The notes under the pieces: generated by a model
Told to the model about the DNA's origin: nothing
The model's database searches: none
What the model saw: only the letters and a program-made list of their open reading frames with translations
Translations under genes and position numbers: made by a program
Shown here: piece by piece, positions 49,729 through 61,908 of the stretch
Numbering within the stretch: position 1 is the first letter of the stretch
Layout of the letters: each line of letters begins with the position of its first letter
DNA from: Nocardioides sp. TRM66260-LWL
Lineage (GTDB): Bacteria > Actinomycetota > Actinomycetes > Propionibacteriales > Nocardioidaceae
Length of the DNA stretch: 64,000 bases
Direction of reading: 5' to 3'
Assembly (NCBI RefSeq): GCF_020075545.1
Contig: NZ_JAIQZK010000006.1
Location: forward strand, 1 to 64,000

Positions 49729-51147
49729 TCAGAGGATGTCGCCCGGCGCGTAGGCGGCGGCCTCGGGGTGGCGGGACACCACGGCGGCGATCCGCCGGCA
49801 GACCTCCTGGGTCTGCGCGACCGCCGCGCCGGTGAAGGCGATCGGCTCGGCCACCAGCGCGTCGATCTGGTCGCGGGAGAGCCCGAGTCGCGGGTCGGCC
49901 GCCAGCCGCTCGTAGAGGTCGTTGACGGCCAGGCCCTGGCGCATCTCCAGGGCGACGCCGACGGCGTGCTCCTTGATCGCCTCGTGGGCCGACTCGCGTC
50001 CGACCCCGTTGCGCACCGCGCTCATCAGCACCTTGGTGGTGGCCAGGAACGGCAGGTAGCGGTCGAGCTCGCGCTGGATCACGGCCGGGAACGCGCCGAA
50101 CTCGTCGAGCACCGTCAGGAAGGTCTGGAAGAGGCCGTCGGCGGCGAAGAAGGCGTCGGGCAGCGCGACGCGACGCACCACCGAGCACGACACGTCGCCC
50201 TCGTTCCACTGGTCGCCGGCGAGCTCGCCGACCATCGCGAGGTAGCCGCGCAGGACGACCGCGAGGCCGTTGACCCGCTCGCAGGAGCGGGTGTTCATCT
50301 TGTGCGGCATCGCCGAGGAGCCGACCTGGCCCTCCTTGAAGCCCTCGGTGACCAGCTCGATGCCGGCCATCAGCCGGATCGTCGTCGCGAGGTTGGACGG
50401 CGCCGCGACGAGCTGGACCAGCGAGGAGAGCACGTCGAAGTCGAGCGAGCGCGGGTAGACCTGGCCGACGCTGGTGAGCACCCGCACGAACCCGAGGTGG
50501 GCGGCGACCCGCTGCTCGAGATCGGCGAGCCGCGACTCGTCGCCGTCGAGCAGGTCGAGCATGTCCTGCGCGGTGCCGACCGGGCCCTTGATGCCGCGCA
50601 GCGGGTAGCGGGCCAGCAGGTCCTCGACTCGCTCGAGCGCCACGAGCAGCTCGTCGGCGACGGTCGCGAACCGCTTGCCGAGCGTGGTGGCCTGCGCGGC
50701 GACGTTGTGGGAGCGACCGGCCATCACGGTGGTCTCGTGCTCGGCGGCCAGCCGGCCGAGCCGGGCCAGCGCGGCCACGCCGCGGTCGCGCAGCAGGGCC
50801 AGCGACTCGCGCACCTGCAGCTGCTCGACGTTCTCGGTGAGGTCGCGCGAGGTCATGCCCTTGTGGATGTGCTCGTGGCCGGCCAGCGCGCAGAACTCCT
50901 CGATCCGCGCCTTGACGTCGTGGCGGGTGACGCGCTCGCGGGCGGCGATCGAGGCGAGGTCGACGCGGTCGACGACGGCCTCGTAGGCCTCGACCACGCC
51001 GTCGGGGACCTCGATGCCGAGGTCGCGCTGGGCCTTGAGCACGGCAATCCACAGCTGCCGCTCGAGCCGGATCTTGTGCTCCGGGCTCCAGATCTCGACG
51101 AGGTCGGCGGCGGCGTAGCGGGTGGCCAGGACGTTCGGGACGGTCAC
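49729..51147 (-). CDS. purB: Adenylosuccinate lyase
   Basis: 472 residues from GTG 51147. Fumarase/aspartase superfamily with the signature SSAMPHKMNTRSCERVNG and the catalytic His regions KGMTSRDLTENVE and MAGRSHNVAAQATTLG. It acts twice in purine synthesis: SAICAR to AICAR and adenylosuccinate to AMP. It lies in a loose purine cluster with purD and purA on the same strand, separated from purD by a Uma2 gene. Confidence 0.94.
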   Translation of the reverse strand: MTVPNVLATRYAAADLVEIWSPEHKIRLERQLWIAVLKAQRDLGIEVPDGVVEAYEAVVDRVDLASIAARERVTRHDVKARIEEFCALAGHEHIHKGMTSRDLTENVEQLQVRESLALLRDRGVAALARLGRLAAEHETTVMAGRSHNVAAQATTLGKRFATVADELLVALERVEDLLARYPLRGIKGPVGTAQDMLDLLDGDESRLADLEQRVAAHLGFVRVLTSVGQVYPRSLDFDVLSSLVQLVAAPSNLATTIRLMAGIELVTEGFKEGQVGSSAMPHKMNTRSCERVNGLAVVLRGYLAMVGELAGDQWNEGDVSCSVVRRVALPDAFFAADGLFQTFLTVLDEFGAFPAVIQRELDRYLPFLATTKVLMSAVRNGVGRESAHEAIKEHAVGVALEMRQGLAVNDLYERLAADPRLGLSRDQIDALVAEPIAFTGAAVAQTQEVCRRIAAVVSRHPEAAAYAPGDIL

Positions 51148-51226
51148 GGTGCGCAAGTCTCCCACGGGCGGACGCCGGGACCGGCCGAGCGCGGGGCGGC
51201 GGACGGTCGGCGCCGTCCGGGCGGCC

Positions 51227-51790
51227 TCAGCCGTCGAGGAGGTCGAGCAGGTCGGCGGCGACGACGCCGTGGGGCTCGATCGCGATCTCGGCCTGCGGCG
51301 TCGCGTCGTCGAGCCGCGCATGCGGCTGCCACCGCCCGTCGACGAGCCGCTGCACCTCCAGCGTGCGGGCGTCGGGATCGACGAGCCACAGCTGCGCGAT
51401 GCCGGCTTCGGCGTACTCGGGCGCCTTGCGGAGGAGGTCCACGCTGCGCGTGCTGGGCGAGAGCACCTCGACGACGAGCACCGGCCGCTCGACGAACAGG
51501 CCCTCGAGCCTCGTGGTGGCGTAGGCGTCGGGGATGCGCACCCGGTCGGCCGGCAGCCGGACGTTGCCGGAGGTCGATCCGTAGAGCCCCGCGACGGCGT
51601 CGAACAGGTTCGCCAGCATCCGGGCGATGCGCTGGTGGCGCCAGCCGGGATCGGGGCTCACCACGACCACCCCGTCGACCCACTCGTGACGAGGATGCTC
51701 GGGGGTGGCGAGGTACTCCTCCCACGACATCGGGATGCGCTGCAGCTCCTCGACGGCCACGACGACCCCTCTCCCGACGGCTCCGACCAC
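51227..51790 (-). CDS. Uma2 family (DUF820) putative endonuclease
   Basis: 187 residues from GTG 51790, chosen because GGAGGAGAGG lies just upstream; a GTG at 51760 is the alternative. Uma2/PD-(D/E)XK fold: MSWEEYLATPEHPRHEWVDG, RIPDAYATT, and the catalytic core VLVVEVLSPSTRSVDLLRK followed by GIAQLWLVDPDAR. All expected nuclease residues (Asp, E-x-L, K) can be seen. The family is often mobile or of unknown role. It sits between purB and purD, possibly as an insertion into the purine cluster. Confidence 0.85.
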   Translation of the reverse strand: MVGAVGRGVVVAVEELQRIPMSWEEYLATPEHPRHEWVDGVVVVSPDPGWRHQRIARMLANLFDAVAGLYGSTSGNVRLPADRVRIPDAYATTRLEGLFVERPVLVVEVLSPSTRSVDLLRKAPEYAEAGIAQLWLVDPDARTLEVQRLVDGRWQPHARLDDATPQAEIAIEPHGVVAADLLDLLDG

Positions 51791-51898
51791 ACGACCTCTC
51801 CTCCCATGATCACCCGGTGCGGGTGGCGAGGGAAGCGATCGTCGTCGGGGCCGCCGACGGTCCGGGGCCGTCCTCCACAGGCCCGTCGGACGGACGGC

Positions 51899-53158
51899 TC
51901 AGCGCAGGGAGGCGCCCTCGACGACGCCGAGCGGCTCGGCGGCGATGTCGGAGCGGCGCTGCTGGCCCGCGAAGGAGATGTGGTCGGCGGCCGCGTACGC
52001 GCGGGCGCGCGCCTCGGTGACGTCGCCGCCCACGGCCCGCACGGCCAGCACCCGTCCGCCGGCGGTGACGAGCGCGCCGTCGACCAGCGCGGTGCCGGCG
52101 TGGATGACGTCGGCGGTCTCGCGCGCGGCCTCGACGCCGCTGATGACGTCGCCCCTCGACGACGACTCGGGGTAGCCGGCCGAGGCCAGCACCACCGACA
52201 CCGCGGCGCCGGCGGTGAACCGGGGCGGGTCGACGTCGTCGAGCCGGCCCGTGGCGGCGGCGTGCAGCAGCTCGCCGAGCGGGGACTCGAGCAGCGCGAG
52301 CACCGGCTGGACGTCGGGGTCGCCGAAGCGCACGTTGAACTCGATCACCCGCGGGCCGGCGGCCGTGAGGGCGAGGCCCACGTACAGGCAGCCGACGAAC
52401 GGCGTGCCGCGGCGCGCCATCTCGTCGAGGGTCGGCTGCACGACCCGGGCGAGCACGAGGTCGGCGAGGTCGGGGTCGGCCCAGGTCAGCGGGGTGTAGG
52501 AGCCCATGCCGCCGGTGTTCGGACCCCGGCCGCCGTCGAAGATGCGCTTGAAGTCCTGCGCGGGCTGCAGGGCCCGCGCCGTCGTGCCGTCGCAGACCGC
52601 GAACAGCGAGCACTCCGGGCCGTCGAGGAACTCCTCGACGACGACCCGCTCGCAGCCCGCCGCGTGCGCCAGCGCCTCGGCGCGGTCGTTGGTGACGACC
52701 ACGCCCTTGCCGGCGGCCAGCCCGTCGTCCTTGACGACGTGGGGGGCGCCGAAGGCGTCGAGCGCGGCGGCGACCTCGTCGGGGGTCGTGCAGACCCGCG
52801 CCCCGGCGGTCGGCACGCCCGCGGCGGCCATGACCTCCTTGGCGAACGCCTTGGAGCCCTCGAGCCGGGCCGCCTCGCGGGACGGGCCGAAGACCGCGAC
52901 GCCCCGCGCGCGCACGGCGTCGGCGATGCCCGCCACCAGCGGGGCCTCCGGACCGACGACCACGAGGTCGACGCCGAGCCCCGCGGCCAGCGCGGCGACG
53001 CCCTCGGCGTCGAGCGGGTCGACGTCGTGCAGCGTCGCGAGCTCCCCGATGCCCGGGTTGCCCGGCGCCGCGTGCAGCGCCGTGACGCCGGGGTCGCGGG
53101 CGAGGGCGATCGTCAGGGCGTGCTCGCGGCCGCCCGTGCCGAGGACGAGGATCTTCAC
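51899..53158 (-). CDS. purD: Phosphoribosylamine-glycine ligase
   Basis: 419 residues from ATG 53158. ATP-grasp enzyme: MKILVLGTGGREHALTIALA, HVVKDDGLAAGKGVVV, FSLFAV-like ECSLFAVCDG, GRGPNTGGMGSYTPL and RVIEFNVRFGDPDVQPVL. It makes GAR in the second step of purine synthesis. It is downstream of purA with a 67 bp gap that holds a nine-base tandem repeat. Confidence 0.95.
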   Translation of the reverse strand: MKILVLGTGGREHALTIALARDPGVTALHAAPGNPGIGELATLHDVDPLDAEGVAALAAGLGVDLVVVGPEAPLVAGIADAVRARGVAVFGPSREAARLEGSKAFAKEVMAAAGVPTAGARVCTTPDEVAAALDAFGAPHVVKDDGLAAGKGVVVTNDRAEALAHAAGCERVVVEEFLDGPECSLFAVCDGTTARALQPAQDFKRIFDGGRGPNTGGMGSYTPLTWADPDLADLVLARVVQPTLDEMARRGTPFVGCLYVGLALTAAGPRVIEFNVRFGDPDVQPVLALLESPLGELLHAAATGRLDDVDPPRFTAGAAVSVVLASAGYPESSSRGDVISGVEAARETADVIHAGTALVDGALVTAGGRVLAVRAVGGDVTEARARAYAAADHISFAGQQRRSDIAAEPLGVVEGASLR

Positions 53159-53186
53159 GGCGGGTCTCCTGGGATCGGGCCGGGCC

Positions 53187-53225
53187 GGCTCGGACGGCTC
53201 GGACGGCTCGGACGGCTCGGACGGC

Positions 53226-53226
<1 letters not shown>
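53187..53226. repeat. Nine-base tandem repeat between purA and purD
   Basis: GGCTCGGAC is repeated about 4.5 times directly against the purA stop. The same nine-base word with one change (GGCTCGGGC) is repeated in the 3' end of the diacylglycerol kinase gene (55622-55657). Confidence 0.9.
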
Positions 53227-55659
<2,433 letters not shown>

Positions 55660-55663
<4 letters not shown>

Positions 55664-56655
55664 AGCCAGCCGCGCCGGACGGCCTCGACGCCCGCCTGGA
55701 AGCGCGACTCCGCGCCGAGCTCGGCCATCACGTCGGCCACCCGGCGGCGCACCGTGCGCAGGCTGACGCCGAGGAGCCGGGCGATCTGGTCGTCCTGGGC
55801 GCCGACGGCCAGCTGCTCGAGGATGAACTGGCGCAGGTCGTTGCGCGGGTCGTCGGGGGCGACGTCGACGGGCAGCGGGGCGGCGCGCTGCCACAGCGCG
55901 TCGAACCACAGCGTGAGGGCCTGGACCAGCCCGCGCTGGCGGATCAGCGAGCGCGGCTCGGCCTAGAAGCCGAGCGGCTCGGGGAGGATCGCGTGGGTCG
56001 GGCCGAGCACGAGCATCCGGGTCGGCAGGTCGGGCAGCAGCCGGATCTCCTCGCCCAGGCCGGCGCGGTGGGCCAGCGTGGCCGGGGCCTCGGCGAGCGC
56101 GCGCACGGGGTAGATCGCCCGCGAGCGGCGTCCGGACGCGAGCACCTCGGCGACGACGTCGGCCATGAGGTCCTCCGCCGGCGGGCGCCACTGGTCGGGT
56201 CGCAGCCACAGCAGGTCGCCGCTGCCCTCGGTGATCAGCCGGTGCAGCAGGGAGAGGGGGTCGCCGCCGGTGCTGATCTCGCCGTCGAGCGGCTGGAGCT
56301 CGCCGACGTCCTGGTCGGGCGGGCGCACCGGCGCGCTGCTGAGGTGCGGGATCGCCCGGACGACGTCCTCGAGCCGGCGGTGGGCGGTGGCGGCGCTGTC
56401 GGCGGCGTCGCGCAGGAACGCCGAGACCGCCTCCACCGGGGGCAGCACCTGCAGGACGCCGTCGTCCCCGATCTGCGCGAGCCCGCCGTCGAGCAGCGCC
56501 TCGAGGTCGCGACACAGCTCCTCGGGCGTGCGCCGCAGCTGCGCGGCGACCGCGTCGAGCGGCCGCCCGCTCTGCTGGCGGACCTGCTCGTAGAGCCGTG
56601 CGGCGGCGCGTGGGAAGCCCAGGGCCGAGATGACGGACTGCGCCGGAGCAGGCAT
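55660..56655 (-). pseudogene. LuxR-type regulator split by an in-frame amber codon
   Basis: One continuous frame from ATG 56655 to TAG 55660, interrupted by a TAG at 55963-55965. Before it are 230 residues with a TrmB-like winged-helix start (LYEQVRQQSGRPLDAVAAQLRR) and a central ligand-like region (AIYPVRALAEAPATLAHRAG). After it the same frame continues with AEPRSLIRQRGLVQALTLWF and a full LuxR HTH (DDQIARLLGVSLRTVRRRVADV). The combined 331 codons have the normal domain order. Without the HTH the short product could not bind DNA this way. Causes: nonsense mutation, sequencing error, or read-through. The alternative of two separate genes is unlikely, as the second part has no start signal. 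Confidence 0.8.
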
Positions 56656-56723
56656 TCCCGCAGGGTAGCGGGCCCCCGGCGGCGCTTCGTCCGAGGTCGA
56701 GGCGCTCGGCTAGCGTTCGCCCC

Positions 56724-58484
56724 ATGGCCGATGGCACGACCGACCGCAGCCCGCACGCCGGCGAGACGCAGCGCTCGCGGCCCGAGCCCACCGACTGGGT
56801 CACCCGCGCCGCCGACGACGCCATCCGGCACGCCGGCGAGCTCGCCCCCGGCCAGGTCATCACGTGCGCTTCCGGCGCCAGCCCGTCCGGCCCCGTGCAC
56901 CTGGGCAACCTGCGCGAGTTCCTCACCGTGCACTTCGTCGCCGAGGAGATCCGCCGCCGCGGCCTGCCGGTGCGGCACCTGCACAGCTGGGACGACTACG
57001 ACCGCTTCCGCAAGGTGCCGGCCGGCGTCGACCCGTCGTGGAGCGACCACATCGGCCGTCCGCTCTCGGCCGTGCCCGACCCCGGCGGCTGCCACGTCTC
57101 CTGGGCCGAGCACTACAAGGAGCCGCTGCAGCGCTCGCTCGCCGAGCTCGGCGTCGAGATGGAGGAGGTCTCGCAGACCGAGCGGTACCGGGCCGGGGCC
57201 TACCGCGAGCAGATCCTCCACGCGGTCGCGCGGCGCGGCGAGATCGAGACCGTGCTCGCGCGCTACCGCACGAAGAAGGTCGAGCCCGAGGCGGCGCCCG
57301 AGGGGCTCGGCGCCGCGGAGCTGGAGTCCACCGCCGAGGACGACCTCGACGCCGCGACCTCCGGGGACTCCGGGGCCGACGACCTCGCCCGCTTCCCGTT
57401 CAAGCCGTACTGCCGGCAGTGCGGACGCGACACCACGGTCATCTCCGCCTACGACGACGACTCCGCCGACCTCGCCTACGCCTGCTCGGCGTGCGGCTTC
57501 GAGGGCGTCACGAACCTGCGCACACAGGACGAGGGCAAGCTGGTCTGGAAGGTCGACTGGCCGATGCGCTGGTCGGTCGAGGGCGTCGACTTCGAGCCCG
57601 GCGGCGTCGACCACGCCAGCCCCGGCTCGTCGTACACCGTCGGCAAGGACCTCGTCCGGCTCTTCGGCGGACGCGCGCCGTCGTTCGTCGGCTACTCCTT
57701 CGTCGGCGCCGGCGGCCAGGTGAAGATGTCGTCCTCGCGCGGCGGCGTGCCGACCGCGGCCGACGCGCTGCAGATCCTCGAGGCCCCGGTGCTGCGCTGG
57801 CTCTACGTCCGTCGCGCCCCCAAGCAGGCGTTCACGGTCGACTTCGGCCCCGAGGTCGTGCGGCTCTACGACGAGTGGGACTCGCTCGGCCGCAAGGCCG
57901 CCGACCCGCTCAAGCGGGACGCCCAGGTGCTGGCCTGGGAGCGCGCGTCGTCCACCTCGAGCGCGGGCACCCTGCCGACGCCGCGGGTCGTGGTGCCGTT
58001 CCGGCTGCTGTCCTCGGTGGCCGACGTGACCGCCGGCTCCGCCGAGCTGATCGGCCGGATCGTGGCCGACGTCGGCCACCCGCACGACGACGTCGCCGAC
58101 CTCGAGCCGCGGCTGGGTCGCGCGATGACCTGGATGCACGACTACGTGCCCGAGGACGAGCGCACGACGGTGCGCGAGGAGCCCGACGTAGCCCGGCTGG
58201 CCGCGCTCGCGCCGGACGAGGCCGGCTGGCTGCGCCTGCTGCTGGAGCGGCTGCCGGACCGGCTCGACCTCGACGAGGTGACCACGCTCGTCTACGGCGT
58301 CCCGAAGCTCGGCCGCGGGCTCGCGCTCGACGACGCCCCCACCGAGGAGGTCAAGGCCGACCAGAAGCGGTTCTTCGGCCTGCTCTACCGGCTGCTGGTC
58401 GACGCCGACCGCGGCCCGCGCCTGCCCACGCTCTTCGTCGCGCTCGGCTCGGACGCCGTGCGTCGGCTGCTGACGCCGGCCTGA
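56724..58484 (+). CDS. lysS: Lysyl-tRNA synthetase, class I
   Basis: 586 residues from ATG 56724. This is the archaeal-type class I enzyme, not the usual bacterial class II LysRS. The HIGH-like motif is SGPVHLGNLREF, the KMSKS-like motif is QVKMSSSRGGV, and a zinc-binding pair CRQCGRD...CSACGFE lies between. The protein has the long C-terminal helical domain. Class I LysRS is known from actinobacteria such as Streptomyces, so this is a family trait rather than a new transfer. Whether a class II LysRS also exists in this genome cannot be seen. Confidence 0.94.
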   Translation: MADGTTDRSPHAGETQRSRPEPTDWVTRAADDAIRHAGELAPGQVITCASGASPSGPVHLGNLREFLTVHFVAEEIRRRGLPVRHLHSWDDYDRFRKVPAGVDPSWSDHIGRPLSAVPDPGGCHVSWAEHYKEPLQRSLAELGVEMEEVSQTERYRAGAYREQILHAVARRGEIETVLARYRTKKVEPEAAPEGLGAAELESTAEDDLDAATSGDSGADDLARFPFKPYCRQCGRDTTVISAYDDDSADLAYACSACGFEGVTNLRTQDEGKLVWKVDWPMRWSVEGVDFEPGGVDHASPGSSYTVGKDLVRLFGGRAPSFVGYSFVGAGGQVKMSSSRGGVPTAADALQILEAPVLRWLYVRRAPKQAFTVDFGPEVVRLYDEWDSLGRKAADPLKRDAQVLAWERASSTSSAGTLPTPRVVVPFRLLSSVADVTAGSAELIGRIVADVGHPHDDVADLEPRLGRAMTWMHDYVPEDERTTVREEPDVARLAALAPDEAGWLRLLLERLPDRLDLDEVTTLVYGVPKLGRGLALDDAPTEEVKADQKRFFGLLYRLLVDADRGPRLPTLFVALGSDAVRRLLTPA

Positions 58485-58518
58485 CCGGGCGCGCCGCCAG
58501 CTTCCTCGGCTGACCGAT

Positions 58519-58566
58519 GAAACTGGCGCCTGGCCGATGAAGCTTCATCGGACAGGCGCCAGTTTC
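58519..58566. terminator. Composite hairpin between lysS and DUF3151
   Basis: Outer 14-base perfect stem GAAACTGGCGCCTG / CAGGCGCCAGTTTC encloses an 18-base perfect palindrome (CCGATGAAGCTTCATCGG). It lies 35 bp after the lysS stop, between convergent genes, and should terminate both. Confidence 0.8.
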
Positions 58567-58601
58567 GTGCGCTCAGCACCGGCCGGCGCCGCTGAGCGGG
58601 G

Positions 58602-59021
58602 TCAGCGGCCGCCGAGCAGCGCGTCGTAGCCCTCGGGGCTGGAGTCGTGCAGGAAGTCGGCGCACCGGTCGGCCTCGGGGGTCTCGCCGATCGCGCGCGC
58701 GGCCTGCGCGAGCAGGGCCAGACAGGTGAGGAAGCCGCGGTTGGGCTCGTGCGACCACGGCACCGGACCGTGGCCCTTCCAGCCGTTGCGGCGCAGCCGG
58801 TCGAGCGAGCGGTGGTACCCGACGCGGGCGAAGGCGTAGACGTCGAGGTCGTCGGCGCCGGCGTCCCGCGCCTCCTGCGCGACCGCGGCCCAGGCGGACG
58901 GCGACTCGGGCAGCTCGCGGGCGACGACGCGCGGCGCGGCGCCGTCGGCGAGGCGGGCGTCGGCGGGGTCCTCGGGGAGGTGGGTGGGCGGGGGGCCGGC
59001 CATCAGGTCCACAGGGGTCAT
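58602..59021 (-). CDS. DUF3151 family protein
   Basis: 139 residues from ATG 59021. The signature RRNGWKGHGPVPWSHEPNRG with the following LTCLALLAQAARAIGE marks DUF3151, a conserved actinobacterial family of unknown function. No signal or membrane segment. Divergent from the DHA2 exporter gene; only 55 bp separate the two starts. It is convergent with lysS across a strong hairpin. Confidence 0.85.
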   Translation of the reverse strand: MTPVDLMAGPPPTHLPEDPADARLADGAAPRVVARELPESPSAWAAVAQEARDAGADDLDVYAFARVGYHRSLDRLRRNGWKGHGPVPWSHEPNRGFLTCLALLAQAARAIGETPEADRCADFLHDSSPEGYDALLGGR

Positions 59022-59076
59022 GGCGCCATTGTGCGGGCCGGGAAGGAATGTCGGCGCGGGGGTGTTCCCTGATGCT

Positions 59077-60570
59077 GTGACCAGCGACGTGACCAGCCAG
59101 CCCACCGCGCCCCCGTCGTCCGCCCCCGGCGCGGCGGCCCGCGACCCCTGGCCCGCGCTCTTCGCGCTGTGCCTCGGGTTCTTCATGATCCTCGTCGACT
59201 CCACGATCGTCTCGGTCGCGACGCCGGCGATCATCGAGGACCTCGGCGCCGACGTGAACAGCGTCATCTGGGTCACCAGCGCGTACCTGCTCGCCTACGC
59301 CGTGCCGGTGCTGATCACCGGACGCCTCGGCGACCGGTTCGGTCCCAAGCGGCTCTACCTGGCCGGCCTGACGGTGTTCACGCTGGCCTCGCTGTGGTGC
59401 GGCCTGACGTCGACGGTCGAGGGGCTGATCGTCGCCCGCGTCGTGCAGGGCCTCGGCGCCTCGATGATCACGCCGCAGACGATGGCGATCATCACCCGCA
59501 TCTTCCCGGCCGAGCGCCGCGGCAAGGCGATGGCGCTGTGGGGCGCCACGGCGGGCGTGGCCACGCTCGTCGGGCCGATCCTCGGCGGCGTGCTGGTCGA
59601 CGCGCTGGGCTGGGAGTGGATCTTCTTCATCAACGTGCCGGTCGGCGTCATCGGCTTCGTCCTGGCCTGGCGCCTGGTGCCGACGCTCGAGACCCACCAG
59701 CGCCGGTTCGACTGGCTGGGCGTGGTGCTCAGCGGCGCGGGCATGTTCCTCATCGTCTTCGGCATCCAGGAGGGCCAGCGCGAGAGCTGGGCCGCCTGGA
59801 TCTGGGCGATGATCGGCGCCGGCCTGCTGGTCTTCGCGCTGTTCGTCGCCTGGCAGGCGCGCACCCGCAGCGAGCCGCTGGTGCCGCTCGGCCTCTTCCG
59901 CGACCGCAACTTCTCGCTGGCCAACGTCGCGATCACCTCGATGGGCTTCGCGATCACCGCGCTGGCGTTCCCGCTGATGCTGTGGGCCCAGGCCGTCCGC
60001 GGCCTCTCCCCCACCCGGGCCGCCCTGCTGCTGGTGCCGATGGCGGTCATGTCGATCGTCCTGGCCCGCTTCGTCGGCGGTCTCACCGACCGCGTGCACC
60101 CGCGGCTGATCACCGGCTTCGGGTTCGCCGCCGGCATCGTCTCGATCGTGTGGCTCGCTGCGGAGATGACCCCGCGCGACTCGCTGTGGCTGCTCGTCCC
60201 GCCGATGGTGCTGCTGGGCATCGGCAACGCGTTCATCTGGGCGCCGAACAGCGCGACGGCCACCCGCAACCTGCCGGTGCAGCAGGCCGGCGCGGGGGCC
60301 GGCGTCTACAACGCCACCCGCCAGGTCGGCGCGGTGCTCGGCTCCGCGGCGATCGCGGCGCTGATCAGCGCGCGCCTCGCGGCCCAGGGTCTCGGCGGCT
60401 CCTTCGCCGGCGGCGAGGGCGCTGCGGGCGGACGCCTGCCCGACGTCGTCGCCTCGCCGTTCTCGACCGCGATGTCGCAGGCGATGCTGCTGCCGGCCGC
60501 CGTCCTGGTGGCCGGGCTGGTCGCCGCCGTGCTCTTCGAGCGCCCCCGTCACGCCGGCTTCGGCGGCTGA
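59077..60570 (+). CDS. DHA2 family MFS drug exporter (EmrB/QacA type)
   Basis: 497 residues from GTG 59077, 14 predicted membrane helices. MFS motif A is GRLGDRFGPKRLYLAG. The DHA2 start MILVDSTIVSVATPAIIEDL and motif C-like GVATLVGPILGGVLVD are present. The Asp in the first helix (VDST) is typical of proton-driven multidrug exporters. Substrate unknown. An alternative GTG lies at 59089. Monocistronic. Confidence 0.88.
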   Translation: MTSDVTSQPTAPPSSAPGAAARDPWPALFALCLGFFMILVDSTIVSVATPAIIEDLGADVNSVIWVTSAYLLAYAVPVLITGRLGDRFGPKRLYLAGLTVFTLASLWCGLTSTVEGLIVARVVQGLGASMITPQTMAIITRIFPAERRGKAMALWGATAGVATLVGPILGGVLVDALGWEWIFFINVPVGVIGFVLAWRLVPTLETHQRRFDWLGVVLSGAGMFLIVFGIQEGQRESWAAWIWAMIGAGLLVFALFVAWQARTRSEPLVPLGLFRDRNFSLANVAITSMGFAITALAFPLMLWAQAVRGLSPTRAALLLVPMAVMSIVLARFVGGLTDRVHPRLITGFGFAAGIVSIVWLAAEMTPRDSLWLLVPPMVLLGIGNAFIWAPNSATATRNLPVQQAGAGAGVYNATRQVGAVLGSAAIAALISARLAAQGLGGSFAGGEGAAGGRLPDVVASPFSTAMSQAMLLPAAVLVAGLVAAVLFERPRHAGFGG

Positions 60571-60619
60571 GCCGAGCCACCCCGCACCATCCCGGGCGCG
60601 CGCAGGCGTCCGGACGCAC

Positions 60620-60652
60620 GACGGCCCCGGAGCGGCTCGCTCCGGGGCCGTC
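60620..60652. terminator. Hairpin between the exporter and aldolase genes
   Basis: 14-base perfect stem GACGGCCCCGGAGC / GCTCCGGGGCCGTC with loop GGCTC between convergent genes, 49 bp after the exporter stop and 12 bp from the fba stop. Confidence 0.85.
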
Positions 60653-60664
60653 GCGCGCGGGGGA

Positions 60665-61699
<1,035 letters not shown>

Positions 61700-61908
61700 G
61701 GAGCACTCCTGGGTGAGGATCGACGGGCGGGATCGGCGCGCCCACCCTAGTGCCCGCGGACAGCCCCGCCGGGGGCGTCCCGGAGACCGCCCGGCGTGAC
61801 GCCGTTCACCTGCCGATCCGCCGGTGCGAGGCGAACGCGGCGTGACCTCGGGACGACCGGGGCGTTGACGAGGCACCCCCCTTCCCACGGAGCACCGAGG
61901 AGAACCCG

